The notes below the pieces were generated by a model. That model had not been told where the DNA came from. It made no database searches and was given only the letters and a program-made list of their open reading frames with translations. From Bacteroidales bacterium (lineage in GTDB: Bacteria; Bacteroidota; Bacteroidia; Bacteroidales; VadinHA17), in the NCBI GenBank assembly GCA_012514255.1, contig JAAZAP010000191.1:1-26301 (forward strand): DNA of 26,301 bases. The letters are read 5' to 3'. Both the position numbers and the translations under genes were made by a program. Positions 15,006 to 24,628 of this stretch are shown here, piece by piece (the stretch's first letter is position 1; each line of letters opens with the position of its first letter).

Positions 15006-16193
15006 TCAGACATTGACTACCGGCGCCCTCTCGAAGGGGGCATCCCTGTCAAACAGATAACGATAGGTGATATGGGTCTTTATTATCCGGGCGCCTATCT
15101 GGTCAAGGAGATGCATCATCGAGGGATTGAAGTCGCCTATCCAGTTAAACTCCAGCTCTTTGTACTGGAATTCCTCAGACATCGCCAGTTTGGCGAAGGA
15201 CATTATGAGGGCGCCCTCCACTCCCCTGCGCTGGTGTTCCGGCACGATGCCGAAGATGAGGCCGAAGGCTTTGGTGAGCTCATTTCCCACATTCTTGTGC
15301 CAGAGAAATTTCAACTTTCCTATCCAGTTCAACCTGCCATTGAGATGCCTGACTATCTGGTTCACCTCGGGCAGCATAAGGAAGAAGCATACCGGTTCAT
15401 TCCTGTAGAAGCCGAACCATAGCAGCTTCTCGTCGAGCACTGGTTTCAGGCTTTTGAGCAGCAGCTTTGCGTGTCCTTCGCTGATGGTTTTCACTCCCGG
15501 GAAACGGGCCCATCCCTTGTTGTATACTATCATGAAGTTGCGGGCCAGGTCACGTATCTCGGAACGGGTCATGTAACGGAATGTGTAGTCGGGGTTGGTA
15601 AAGACCCTTTCAGCCTTTTCGCGTATGATGTCGCTGATGCGGCTGGCATCAACGGGCATATAGTATGTATACTGTTCGTAGTAGTTCCTGAACCCGTATT
15701 TTTCAAACAGTTCCCGGTAATATGGAGGGTTGTACGGCATGCAGTAGTTAGGAGGGGTGAAGCCATCAACCAACACTCCCCACCACCTGTCGCGGTCACC
15801 GAAGTTCACCGGCCCCTCCATCACACTCATTCCTTTATCCGCCAGCCAGTCGCGGCAGGTGTCAAAGAGGATTTTTGCCGCCTCATAGTCATTTATGCAC
15901 TCGAAAAAACCCATTCCTCCAACCTGGCTGCTGTATGCTTTGGCAATTTTCCGGCTGTAGAAGGCCGCAACCCTGCCTATTGCAGCTCCCGTGCTGTCTC
16001 TGAGGAGCCATCTTACTGCCTCGCCGGTACGGAAAAGGGTGTTTATTGAAGGATTGAATACTGATTCGATATCTGTCTCAAGGGGCTTCACCCAGTTACT
16101 GTCGCCCCTGTTGATCACGACAGGCAGCTCATGAAAGTCCCGGATATCTTTTTTGCTGCTTAGTTCAGAAAGATTGAAACTATTGTTCATCAC
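15006..16193 (-). CDS. GNAT-like protein of unknown substrate
   Basis: A 395-residue cytosolic protein. Residues about 313-335 contain GLIFGIVPEHQRRGVEGAL, which fits GNAT motif A with the acetyl-CoA pyrophosphate-binding Q-x-x-G-x-x-A loop. The N-terminal half has a second, diverged GNAT-like region (about 55-140) with the distinctive MEGPVNFGDRDRWWGVLVDG, so it may be a double-GNAT fold. Proteins of this kind are common in Bacteroidota and usually annotated only as hypothetical or N-acetyltransferase; the substrate is unknown. ATG 16190 is an equally possible start. It lies 73 bp after the TonB receptor stop in the same orientation. Confidence 0.75.
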   Translation of the reverse strand: MMNNSFNLSELSSKKDIRDFHELPVVINRGDSNWVKPLETDIESVFNPSINTLFRTGEAVRWLLRDSTGAAIGRVAAFYSRKIAKAYSSQVGGMGFFECINDYEAAKILFDTCRDWLADKGMSVMEGPVNFGDRDRWWGVLVDGFTPPNYCMPYNPPYYRELFEKYGFRNYYEQYTYYMPVDASRISDIIREKAERVFTNPDYTFRYMTRSEIRDLARNFMIVYNKGWARFPGVKTISEGHAKLLLKSLKPVLDEKLLWFGFYRNEPVCFFLMLPEVNQIVRHLNGRLNWIGKLKFLWHKNVGNELTKAFGLIFGIVPEHQRRGVEGALIMSFAKLAMSEEFQYKELEFNWIGDFNPSMMHLLDQIGARIIKTHITYRYLFDRDAPFERAPVVNV

Positions 16194-16266
16194 CCCGGAA
16201 TAACCAAATATGGTTGAAATTTACTCAATCATTTTGGAAATCCAAACTGCAGGTGACGGGCAGGGA

Positions 16267-18672
16267 TCAGATCCGTACCCTTGCCGAGACAAGAAAGTTC
16301 CTTCCGGGGGCAGCTATTCCTGATGAGTATGGCCTGTACCTGAGATCGAGGATATTTTCAATCCCTGCAGTCAGGTCGAGCCTGTTGCCCAGGTTATAGG
16401 ATACCTTGAAATTGAGTGTGAACCAGCCCGGTGACCATGGGTTCCCCCCGCTGTCTTCGGCGTACAGGTAAGGTTTATCCTTCTCACTGAGCGCCAGCCT
16501 CTCATATGTTATGCAGCCGTTATAGACGGCATAGACATCAGCCTTCAGATCTGCTTTCTCAAATATTGCGTGTGTGGCTCCGAAGAGGGGAGGCACATGC
16601 CTGAGAGGTTCATCATCATTGTCATGTCCTCCGGTGAGGGTAAGGGATGATTTTACCCTTATAAATGATGAGGGGCGCAGTTCAGCCTTGAGTTGTGTTC
16701 CGTAAACGATGGCATAGCCAGCGTTCACCATTGCATAGACCTGGCTCTCCTCGTCCTGGTAAACAATTGTGGGTTGTCCGTTGAAGAGGAACTCACGGCG
16801 CACCATTGCATTGTCAAGGTAGGAGAAGAAGAGTGAGGCTTCTGCCAGCAGCAACTTTGCGAACTCTTTCGAAGCTCCCAGGTCTATATTGTACAGATAC
16901 TCCGGTCTGAGGTCAGGGTTAGGCACCACCAGTACTCCGGGTGCTGATTCGAAGACCTTGCCCAGGTCGTCGAGATTGGGAGCCCTGAAGCCTGTTGAGA
17001 GGTTAAGGGTCACCTCTGTCCGGGCATCGGGCCTGTAGACTGCTCCCGCCGCTCCCGTGAGTGCGCTGTTGGCCGATTCAATGGTTGTGAAGGGAAAATT
17101 ATAGTATGAGTTGTCTGCTATCTCCGAGTTGAGGCTGACATGATTGAACCTTGCACCCGTGCTGACGGTGAGCTTGCTGCCCAGGTTGAACTTGTAGCCT
17201 CCGTAGAGTGAAAAGCTGTTATAGATATTTTTCCCGTTGGGATAGCGTGAGCCGGCAGGAACGGTCTCACCTGTGATGATATTCTCTACATCTGCCGTGC
17301 TCCTGATATTATTCCGCACATATTCAGCGCCGTAGTAGATCAGATTGTCATTCTCTTCGCTCTTTTTGTCGAGATCAAGGTTAACAGACCATATCCCTAC
17401 CTTCTCAAACTGTTGGTTGAGGCTGATGTCATTGATCTTCCTGTCATGACGGCTCTCGCGGTAGTCCTGCCTTGCAACGGTCATGCGTACCTCATCAAAC
17501 ATCGGGGAGGGCTTGCTGTATCTGACTGTGGAGTTTGTCATCATCCACACCTGAGGACCATAGTGCCAGTCGCCATATCTGAGGGTATTGTTCCTTACCT
17601 GTATCAGCCTGTCATAGCGGGGCACATCTGATATGTGCGAGTAATGATGTGCAAGGTCAATATCGAAATCCTTTCCCGCCTTGAACCGGAACTTATTGGT
17701 GGTGTTGAGTTGCCTGTATCCCGAAGCCACCTGTCTGCGGGGGTTATCATTGATAACTATGCTGTCACGGTCACCGAAGCGTTGCTGGTATTCATTCCGG
17801 AGGTATTCGGGATGAGAGACGGATCCCATCATAAGGTCGCCGAAGTGTGACCAGCTCACCGAGGAGAGGAAGGCGATGCGTCTGCCCCCGGCATTGATGT
17901 CAGCGTGGTATGTCTGCTCGTTAGCGGCTGAGGACCATCGGGCCATTCCCTCGGCCTTAAGGTAAAGGGAGTCACCCGTAGAGAAGAGGGCTCTCTTGGT
18001 ATGGAAGTCCATCACTCCTCCCAGGGCGTCACTGCCGTACATTGTTGCCCCGGGGCCGAATATAACCTCGGTTCGTTCAATGATATTGGGATCAAGAGAG
18101 ATTATGTTCTGGATGTTCCCCTCGCGGTAGATGGCGTTGTTCATCCGTACCCCGTCAACATTGATCAGTACCCTGTTGGTGGCGAAGCCACGCAGCATGG
18201 GACTGCCTCCGCCCAGCTGGCTCTTCTGCACAAAGACATCACCGCCCAGCGAAACAAGATCAGCGGTTGTCTGCGGGTTCATGATCCTTACAACCGGCTG
18301 TGCCACCACGCTGATGTAATTGGGGACCTCATCAGACTTCTGTTCCCACCTGTTGGCAGAGACGATGAACTCCTCCACCTCGAAGGTTTTTGTCTCCAGC
18401 CTGACCACCAATCCTTCAGCCTTCAGCTCCTCAGGGGTAAATGATACTCTCTCATAGGAGAAGTGCTGAAAGAATACCGGTTGTCCCGGTGTGAATCCGG
18501 CAAGGCTCACCTTGCCTGAAGGATTGGTATAACTGAACTGGGTCCTTGTCTCATTGTAAACGGCCACATCAGAGACGGGTTTGTCATTTTCCACATCCAG
18601 TACAGTAACAGTCTGTGCATCAAGGCTCAGCAGAGGCAACAGAAAAAACAGCAGAAATATTGATTTCCTCAT
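16267..18672 (-). CDS. TonB-dependent outer-membrane receptor
   Basis: An 801-residue outer-membrane receptor for energised uptake. In order: signal peptide (about 1-20, ending LDAQ), a carboxypeptidase-regulatory-like domain (about 21-95), a TonB-box-like EEFIVSA (100-106), the plug domain (about 115-225) with VLINVDGVRMNNAIYREGN (168-186) and GPGATMYGSDALGG (206-219), then the beta-barrel to the C-terminus. FRAP and NPDL boxes in the barrel recall the FRAP/NPNL motif of haem and haemoglobin receptors, but there is no histidine between them, so a haem substrate is unproven. No SusD partner is adjacent, and the length is shorter than typical SusC, so it is probably not a polysaccharide receptor. 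A 7-of-8 -7-like AACTTTTG lies 22 nt upstream on its strand (18702 to 18695). Confidence 0.93.
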   Translation of the reverse strand: MRKSIFLLFFLLPLLSLDAQTVTVLDVENDKPVSDVAVYNETRTQFSYTNPSGKVSLAGFTPGQPVFFQHFSYERVSFTPEELKAEGLVVRLETKTFEVEEFIVSANRWEQKSDEVPNYISVVAQPVVRIMNPQTTADLVSLGGDVFVQKSQLGGGSPMLRGFATNRVLINVDGVRMNNAIYREGNIQNIISLDPNIIERTEVIFGPGATMYGSDALGGVMDFHTKRALFSTGDSLYLKAEGMARWSSAANEQTYHADINAGGRRIAFLSSVSWSHFGDLMMGSVSHPEYLRNEYQQRFGDRDSIVINDNPRRQVASGYRQLNTTNKFRFKAGKDFDIDLAHHYSHISDVPRYDRLIQVRNNTLRYGDWHYGPQVWMMTNSTVRYSKPSPMFDEVRMTVARQDYRESRHDRKINDISLNQQFEKVGIWSVNLDLDKKSEENDNLIYYGAEYVRNNIRSTADVENIITGETVPAGSRYPNGKNIYNSFSLYGGYKFNLGSKLTVSTGARFNHVSLNSEIADNSYYNFPFTTIESANSALTGAAGAVYRPDARTEVTLNLSTGFRAPNLDDLGKVFESAPGVLVVPNPDLRPEYLYNIDLGASKEFAKLLLAEASLFFSYLDNAMVRREFLFNGQPTIVYQDEESQVYAMVNAGYAIVYGTQLKAELRPSSFIRVKSSLTLTGGHDNDDEPLRHVPPLFGATHAIFEKADLKADVYAVYNGCITYERLALSEKDKPYLYAEDSGGNPWSPGWFTLNFKVSYNLGNRLDLTAGIENILDLRYRPYSSGIAAPGRNFLVSARVRI

Positions 18673-18774
18673 AGGTCAACAGGTATATGCGATGCAAAAG
18701 TTGCACAAAAAACGTTCCATAACGCATCATCTGTAATATGTTTCTCGGCATAAGTTTGCGGCAGGCATAACTCT

Positions 18775-18807
18775 TTTGTCGGGGCAAATTAATATTTTAT
18801 ATTTTTG
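18775..18807 (+). promoter_or_regulatory. Promoter of the 18829-23048 gene pair, with -33 and -7 elements
   Basis: TTTG (18775-18778) and TATTTTTG (18800-18807) are separated by 21 bp, matching the Bacteroidota -33/-7 arrangement. The -7 box overlaps an upstream in-frame TTG and ends 21 nt before the ATG at 18829. It is the most complete promoter in the window. Confidence 0.6.
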
Positions 18808-18828
18808 ATGTTGCTTACCTGTTTAATT

Positions 18829-21585
18829 ATGCGGAAAAGGACAGCTCTCATATTGGTCGGAATTCTTGCCGCTGCTCTGGCTGTAGCTGCTTACTTTATC
18901 CGCAGGGACAAGCAGGTGGTGGTGATTGATCCCTGGGAGGCAGTGCCTGCCGATGCTTTTTTCATTGTCGATACCGATGACTTTCCCGAATTGCTTACCA
19001 GTATAACTGATCCTTCGGGCATACTCTCCGGTCTCCGGGGGATGGACTGGGCTGCATCGCTGATGCAGTCAGCATCCGCCATTGACAGTGTTACGGGAGG
19101 CAGGGAGGTGCGTGAGCTGATCAGCAACAGGAGGGTGGTCATATCGTTTCATATGGCTGCCCCGGGCAGACCTGCTCCGCTGGGGGTGATGAGCACAGGG
19201 ACAATGCTGACAGCCAGGAGGCTGACCTCGCTCTGCGTACAGTCAGGGGGGGTAGTTGAGGCGAAGCGCGATCTGGGCGGCACGCGTACCTTCACCGTCA
19301 GCTACGGGGCGGGAAGCGTCAGAAAGTCGTTTTACATAGCCCTCACCTCAGGTATAATGATCATCTCACCGCAGGAGAGTCTTGTAACCGCTGCCCTCGA
19401 TAACAGGAATGCAGGATCAGACGTGCGCCATCAGCAGGGCTTTGCCTCTGTGGTCAATGCCGCAGGCAAGGATGCAGACAATATTTTCATCCTCTTCAGG
19501 AACCTGCCAGGATTCATCAGGACATTCATTGATGCTGAAAGGATCCCCGCCATCTCCACAGCAGCCATTGCCGGTGGAGGCGATCTAAGCATAACTGAAG
19601 GAGGGCTTTACATCAGCGGGTTCCTCTCCACTGCCGGGGCAGGCACCGGGGCTGACCGGATGAGTGAGGTGACACCCGCCGAATGTGGTGTTCAGGAGTT
19701 GCTGCCGCGAAGCACCCTCAGCTATCATACTGTCATGCGCCGTGCATCTCTTGCCGGAGAGACGGCCAGGGATCCGGCCTCAATCAATGCCACTGACCTG
19801 GCATTGATACTCAGTCCCTTTACCGGCCAGGAGGTCACTGAGGCACTGATCACCGTGGGTGACGGCAGCGAAAGGATCAGGGCATTCAGGATGACTGACC
19901 CCAGGGCGGCAGAGAAGGTGCTGCGGGAGAGGCTTGTCGCCAAATACAGGTCGATGGGCCTGAGGGAGAATCAATTCATGGCCTCTGCCACGGAGGCTGA
20001 CGGGGAGGAGTCTGCCCTCTACCGTCTGCCATTCACCGGTGTGGCGTCAATACTGTCAGGAGCAGAGAAGAGCAAGACAAAGGATGACTGGGTGACTTTT
20101 GAGAGGTCATATATGATCTTCTCAGGTTCACCGGAGGCACTGGCAAGGGTCCTCAGGGAGTCAGACAGTGAGAACACGTTGATAAATGACCCCGGGTTCA
20201 GGGAGATGGAGAAGAGCATGCCCACGAAGAGCTCACTGCTCTTCTGGGCTTCCGGCAGCATTATTGGCACGTTGCTATCTGAATACATGACCCCGGAGGC
20301 CGGGGCAGCGCTGGACTATAAGGCGCTGTCAGGCCTGAACGGTGTGGCGTTAAGCCTTAATCCCAGCGACAGGATGCTCTACACCAGCGTGTCAGTAAGA
20401 CATGAGCCGGGAGAGAAGCAGCCGGGCAGCGTGATGGCAGATGCATCCACTGCTGCCGGTGCCGGCCGGGAAGCAGCGGCAGACAATGATACTGCAGCGC
20501 TGCGGTTGCTATGGCGGGCGAAGCTTGAGGCGGAGCCGGTAATCATGCCGTACCTGTTTACAAACCATAATACAGGTGCCACAGAGATTTTCATTCAGGA
20601 CCGGAATAACAATATTTACCTTATCAGCTCATCGGGTACGATACTATGGAAGGCTTCCATCAGGGAGAGAATAAGGGGAGATATCTTCATGATTGACTAC
20701 TACAAGAACCGGAAGCTGCAGTTGCTCTTCGCCGGCAGAGATTATATGCACCTCATAGACCGAAACGGAAACTATGTTGACAAGTACCCTGTAAAGATGA
20801 GGTCTCCGGCATCAAACACACTGGCTGTGTTTGATTATGAGAGCAACAAGGAGTACAGGCTCTTCCTGGCAGGCGAAGACAGGAATATCTATGTCTATGA
20901 CCGTTCCGGGTCGCCGGTAAGGGGGTGGAACCTCTTCACCGCCAGGGGAAAGGTGACTGACCCGGTCTCTTTCTTCAGAGTCAGGGGCAAGGATTATCTG
21001 TTTGTTGCAGATGATCAGGCTGTGTATGTGCTTGACCGCACCGGCAACATCAGGGTGGCGCACCAGGAACCGCTCATGAAGGCGGCAGGCTCGGCAGTCA
21101 GGCTTACCTGGGGCGATGAACAGGCTGTCATCTTCACTTCCCCAGACGGTTCAACAGTCAGGTTGCTGTTTGACGGCACGGTTAAGCGCGACAGCATGGC
21201 GGGCCTCTCCGCACAACACAGGGCTGACTTCGCGGACCTTGACGGGGACAGGATGACTGACCGCGTTACACTGGACCGCGGCAGCATGAGCGTTGTTGAC
21301 ATCAACGGGAGAGGATTGTGGACATACACCTTCGGTAGCGAGCAGCTGGCAGGGCCATATATATTCAGTATGGGAACGGGCGAGCGGAGAATAGCAGTAT
21401 ACGAGACCGGCAAGGGAGTGCTACACCTTACCGGCAGGAACGGTGCTGCTGTGGCCGGATTCCCGCGCAATGCAGGACCGTTCTTCAACATAGGCAGGGT
21501 GACCGGAAACAATTCATGGAACCTCATCGTTAGCGAAAATGAGAACTATCTTTGCATTTATGAACTGACAGGCGGTTCAAAATAA
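18829..21585 (+). CDS. Membrane-anchored protein with C-terminal propeller-like domain, function unknown
   Basis: I do not recognise a characterised family. The 918-residue protein has one N-terminal membrane segment (about 6-24), so the bulk probably faces the periplasm. The N-terminal half has features reminiscent of DUF3352 (opening with VPADAFFIVDTDDFPELL, 39-56), but this is by eye only. From about residue 557 to the end there are repeated short strands of the type IYLIS-SG-ILW, MHLIDRNGNYV, IYVYDRSGSPV, VYVLDRTGNI and VVDINGRGLW, i.e. about five to seven blades of a PQQ/WD-like beta-propeller. No catalytic motif is visible. A frame beginning at TTG 18805 is rejected because a -7 box covers it. 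The next gene follows by 8 bp and encodes a DUF5723 outer-membrane protein, so the two probably act together at the envelope. Confidence 0.75.
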   Translation: MRKRTALILVGILAAALAVAAYFIRRDKQVVVIDPWEAVPADAFFIVDTDDFPELLTSITDPSGILSGLRGMDWAASLMQSASAIDSVTGGREVRELISNRRVVISFHMAAPGRPAPLGVMSTGTMLTARRLTSLCVQSGGVVEAKRDLGGTRTFTVSYGAGSVRKSFYIALTSGIMIISPQESLVTAALDNRNAGSDVRHQQGFASVVNAAGKDADNIFILFRNLPGFIRTFIDAERIPAISTAAIAGGGDLSITEGGLYISGFLSTAGAGTGADRMSEVTPAECGVQELLPRSTLSYHTVMRRASLAGETARDPASINATDLALILSPFTGQEVTEALITVGDGSERIRAFRMTDPRAAEKVLRERLVAKYRSMGLRENQFMASATEADGEESALYRLPFTGVASILSGAEKSKTKDDWVTFERSYMIFSGSPEALARVLRESDSENTLINDPGFREMEKSMPTKSSLLFWASGSIIGTLLSEYMTPEAGAALDYKALSGLNGVALSLNPSDRMLYTSVSVRHEPGEKQPGSVMADASTAAGAGREAAADNDTAALRLLWRAKLEAEPVIMPYLFTNHNTGATEIFIQDRNNNIYLISSSGTILWKASIRERIRGDIFMIDYYKNRKLQLLFAGRDYMHLIDRNGNYVDKYPVKMRSPASNTLAVFDYESNKEYRLFLAGEDRNIYVYDRSGSPVRGWNLFTARGKVTDPVSFFRVRGKDYLFVADDQAVYVLDRTGNIRVAHQEPLMKAAGSAVRLTWGDEQAVIFTSPDGSTVRLLFDGTVKRDSMAGLSAQHRADFADLDGDRMTDRVTLDRGSMSVVDINGRGLWTYTFGSEQLAGPYIFSMGTGERRIAVYETGKGVLHLTGRNGAAVAGFPRNAGPFFNIGRVTGNNSWNLIVSENENYLCIYELTGGSK

Positions 21586-21593
21586 TCAAAAAG

Positions 21594-23048
21594 ATGAAAA
21601 GGAAAATTTTGATGCTGATCCTGCTGCTGGTGGCAGCAGCAGGTCTCCAGGCACAGACGGGCAACACCCTCTGGTTCATGAATCTGCCCCAGGCCAACAC
21701 GGTCAATCCTGCCCTGAAACCCGGCGGCAGAACCTATATCGGCCTGCCAGGGATAACAGATATCTCCGTGAGGATTGACAATAACTTCCTGAGCCTTTCG
21801 GATCTCTTTGCCGGGGGTGTCATTTCCGACTCCACCATCACCTTCCTTGATGAAGGGGAGTGGTTAGAGAATTTTGTTGATGGTCTGGGTGACAATAACT
21901 CAGTTAAGCCGCATGCCTCAGTCAGGCTGCTGGGGCTGGCTTTTACCGTGAAGGATGACCTCAGGATCACCTTTGACATTACCGAGAAGGCTGATGCCAG
22001 CATTGTCATGCCGGGCGACCTGCTGAGGCTTGGACTGGGAAACACCCAGGATTACATAGGGAGATCAATGGACCTCTCCTCACTCAGGACGGACATAAGT
22101 TATTATCATGAGATAGGCATAGGCGCATCCAAAAATATAACCGAGAAACTGCGTGTTGGCGCCAGGGCGCTGATCCTTTCGGGAGTGGCATCAGCCCATC
22201 TCAACAATAAGGGAGTAACTCTCACCGTCAACGAAGACTATACCCATACCGTTGATGCTGATATTGCAATGGAATTCAGTGCGCCGTTGCTGTTCATCAC
22301 CGAGGAGGATGGGGCCGTACATGCTATTGAGTTTGATAATGCCCGCTTTGACGATGCCTCAGGCATAAGCTCATACCTGACGGCATTTGCCAATCCCGGC
22401 CTGGGGATTGACCTTGGCGCTGAGTACCGGTTCAATGATATGTTTGCGGTCTCGGCTGCGCTGACTGACCTGGGATTCATCAACTGGAAGCGCGACAGAA
22501 CAGAGATTTCACTGAGGGACAGCTTTGTGTTTAACGGTCTGACTATGCGGGATGTCTATGATGAAAGTCTCGATTTTGAGGAGTTGCTTAACTGGACAAT
22601 TGATACCCTGCAGAATGCCATGGATATTACTGACCTGCCGGGACATTATACCACTTATCTGCCCACAACCTTTTCTGCAGGGTTCGGCTACACTCCGGTG
22701 CCCTGGTTCACTGCGGGGGTTCTCTCACGGACACGTTTTGCCGGGAAGCAGGTACACCAGGCAGTAACACTCTCGGGCAATGTCAACCTGGGGAACGTAT
22801 TCTCAACCACCCTTGCCTATACGATGGCCAACAGGAGGTATGACAACCTGGGCTTTGGTCTGGCAGTAAGGGGCGGATTTCTTCAGTTCTTTGCTTTGGT
22901 TGACAATATTCCCCTCAGGTGGACCAGGGTTACCAGCGGGGAGGATACATTCAGGCTGCCGGAAAACTGGAACACTGTCCACGTAAGAGCAGGGCTCAAC
23001 CTCCTTTTTGGGAACAGGCAAGATGAAAAACCGTTGCCTCCGATGTAG
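21594..23048 (+). CDS. DUF5723-type outer-membrane beta-barrel protein
   Basis: A 484-residue protein with a signal peptide (about 1-21, ending GLQAQ), followed by sequence typical of DUF5723 outer-membrane proteins: NTLWFMNLPQANTVNPAL (24-41) at the start, then alternating aromatic and polar strands characteristic of a barrel, ending with a strand VRAGLNLLFG. It resembles the PorV/FadL-like barrels of Bacteroidota in general layout, but I cannot assign a ligand. It begins 8 bp after the preceding propeller-like gene, so the two form an operon. It is convergent with mlaF, with only 7 bp between stop codons and no space for a separate terminator. Confidence 0.82.
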   Translation: MKRKILMLILLLVAAAGLQAQTGNTLWFMNLPQANTVNPALKPGGRTYIGLPGITDISVRIDNNFLSLSDLFAGGVISDSTITFLDEGEWLENFVDGLGDNNSVKPHASVRLLGLAFTVKDDLRITFDITEKADASIVMPGDLLRLGLGNTQDYIGRSMDLSSLRTDISYYHEIGIGASKNITEKLRVGARALILSGVASAHLNNKGVTLTVNEDYTHTVDADIAMEFSAPLLFITEEDGAVHAIEFDNARFDDASGISSYLTAFANPGLGIDLGAEYRFNDMFAVSAALTDLGFINWKRDRTEISLRDSFVFNGLTMRDVYDESLDFEELLNWTIDTLQNAMDITDLPGHYTTYLPTTFSAGFGYTPVPWFTAGVLSRTRFAGKQVHQAVTLSGNVNLGNVFSTTLAYTMANRRYDNLGFGLAVRGGFLQFFALVDNIPLRWTRVTSGEDTFRLPENWNTVHVRAGLNLLFGNRQDEKPLPPM

Positions 23049-23055
23049 GGCCGGT

Positions 23056-23811
23056 TTATTTTGATGAATCCTTAAGCTGCCGGGCCAGGGCGTTGGCAAA
23101 GATGAAATCATTCAGGAGCCGGCAGTCCGACTTCAGTATCTCATCGCGGTTGCCCTCCCAGCATTTCTCACCCTCTTCTATGAAGATGATCTTTTCGCCG
23201 TTCTCCATGACCGAGTTCATGTCGTGAGTGTTTACCACGGTGGTCATGTTCAGCTCTACGGTGATCTCCCTGATGAGTTCATCAATGACGATAGAGGTCT
23301 TCGGGTCGAGGCCCGAGTTGGGCTCATCACAGAAGAGGAAGCGTGGCTTGAGGACTATGGCTCGTGCTATGGCCACCCGTTTTTTCATCCCCCCGGAGAG
23401 TTCTGCAGGAAAGAGTTTGTTTGAGTCGATGATCTTCACTCTCTCAAGGCAGAAGTTTACCCTTTCGAGTTTTTCTGCTGATGACATGGATGAGAACATG
23501 TCAAGAGGAAACCTCACATTCTCCTCAACTGTCATCGAGTCAAAGAGGGCGCTGCCCTGGAAAAGCATGCCCATCTGTTTTCTCAGCTCCTTTCTTCCGC
23601 GGAAATCGAGGCCGGTAAAGTCCACGTCATCATAGTATATTTTCCCTTCGTCAACCTCGAGGAGCCCTACAAGACACTTAAGGAAGACCGTCTTCCCCGA
23701 TCCGCTTTTTCCAATGATCAGGTTGGTCTTCCCCGGCTCAAACAGGGCAGAGATGTCTGTCAGTACCTGCCGGTCACCGAAAAATTTTGATATATTCTCT
23801 GCTCTTATCAT
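23056..23811 (-). CDS. mlaF: MlaF-type ABC ATPase for lipid transport
   Basis: Cytosolic ATPase of an Mla-type phospholipid transport system. Walker A is GKSGSGKT (34-41), the signature is LSGGM (138-142), Walker B is FLFCDEP (158-164) with D162/E163, and the switch histidine is H196. The CDEPNSGLDP and VNTHDMNSV stretches are typical of the MlaF group. The 251-residue length is normal. Its ATG overlaps the mlaE stop (ATGA), so the two are translationally coupled. No MlaD-type MCE protein follows: the next gene is convergent. The substrate-binding subunit must be encoded elsewhere. Confidence 0.9.
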   Translation of the reverse strand: MIRAENISKFFGDRQVLTDISALFEPGKTNLIIGKSGSGKTVFLKCLVGLLEVDEGKIYYDDVDFTGLDFRGRKELRKQMGMLFQGSALFDSMTVEENVRFPLDMFSSMSSAEKLERVNFCLERVKIIDSNKLFPAELSGGMKKRVAIARAIVLKPRFLFCDEPNSGLDPKTSIVIDELIREITVELNMTTVVNTHDMNSVMENGEKIIFIEEGEKCWEGNRDEILKSDCRLLNDFIFANALARQLKDSSK

Positions 23812-24551
23812 GAAAGGAGGAGCTGAGTGAGTACGACGTTGAAGAGAAGTATTGCAACGCTGCTGTAGACCACCGCTTTGGTACTGGCCCTGCCCACCTC
23901 GAGTGATCCGCCCTCAACATGGTATCCCTGGTGGGCTGACACGGTGGTAATGATAAACGCAAAGATGACAGTCTTTATCAGTGAGTATGTTATATAGTAG
24001 GGGATGAAGGCGTACTGTATGCCGTAGATATAGTCCTGCGAGGTAATGACTCCGGCAGAGGTCCCCACTATCCATCCGCCCATTATGCCTGTGATGATGC
24101 TTATCAGGGTAAGAAAGGGGTTGAAGAGCACGGTTGCCACCACCTTGGGCAGGATGATGTAGGAGGCGGAGTTGACGCCCATAAGCTCAAGGGCGTCAAT
24201 CTGTTCTGTTACCCTCATTGTACCTATCTCGGATGCTATATTGGAACCTACTTTCCCGGCAAGTATCAGCGCCACAATGGTTGAAGAGAACTCAAGTATG
24301 ATTGAGTCCCTGGCGCCAAGGCCAATGAGGTAGGTGGGATAGATTGGATTTTCGGTGTTATAGGCTGTCTGCAGGGTGATTACCGCGCCCATGAAGAAGG
24401 AGATGATTGTGACTATGCCTATTGACCGCAGTCCCAGGTTAACCAGCTCCTTCATGGTCTGGCGGTAGTATATTGAAGGTTTCTCGGGTTTGGAGAAGAC
24501 CCTTCCCATTAACATCCAGTATGAACCAAAGCCTGAGAGAAATTTGAACAT
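23808..24551 (-). CDS. mlaE: MlaE-type permease for lipid transport
   Basis: Integral membrane permease partner of MlaF. The 247 residues contain five to six hydrophobic segments and the family's most conserved core, GKVGSNIASEIGTMRVTEQI (118-137), with LELMGVNSASYIILP following. The C-terminal TM pair ends in VVLTQLLLS. Together with MlaF it should move phospholipids or related lipids between membranes, with an MCE-domain protein that is not in this window. It is the first gene of its operon and has a well-placed -7 box 18 nt upstream. Confidence 0.92.
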   Translation of the reverse strand: MFKFLSGFGSYWMLMGRVFSKPEKPSIYYRQTMKELVNLGLRSIGIVTIISFFMGAVITLQTAYNTENPIYPTYLIGLGARDSIILEFSSTIVALILAGKVGSNIASEIGTMRVTEQIDALELMGVNSASYIILPKVVATVLFNPFLTLISIITGIMGGWIVGTSAGVITSQDYIYGIQYAFIPYYITYSLIKTVIFAFIITTVSAHQGYHVEGGSLEVGRASTKAVVYSSVAILLFNVVLTQLLLS

Positions 24552-24569
24552 AGGGTATGTTTATACGGT

Positions 24570-24577
24570 CAAATTTA
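24570..24577 (-). promoter_or_regulatory. -7 box of the mlaEF operon
   Basis: On the minus strand the box reads TAAATTTG (TAnnTTTG), 18 nt before the mlaE ATG at 24551. No good -33 TTTG is seen. Confidence 0.5.
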
Positions 24578-24628
24578 AGAATAATTAGCTGCACACGAGC
24601 AGGAGACCTGTTTCCGGCGAGGTTTTTA

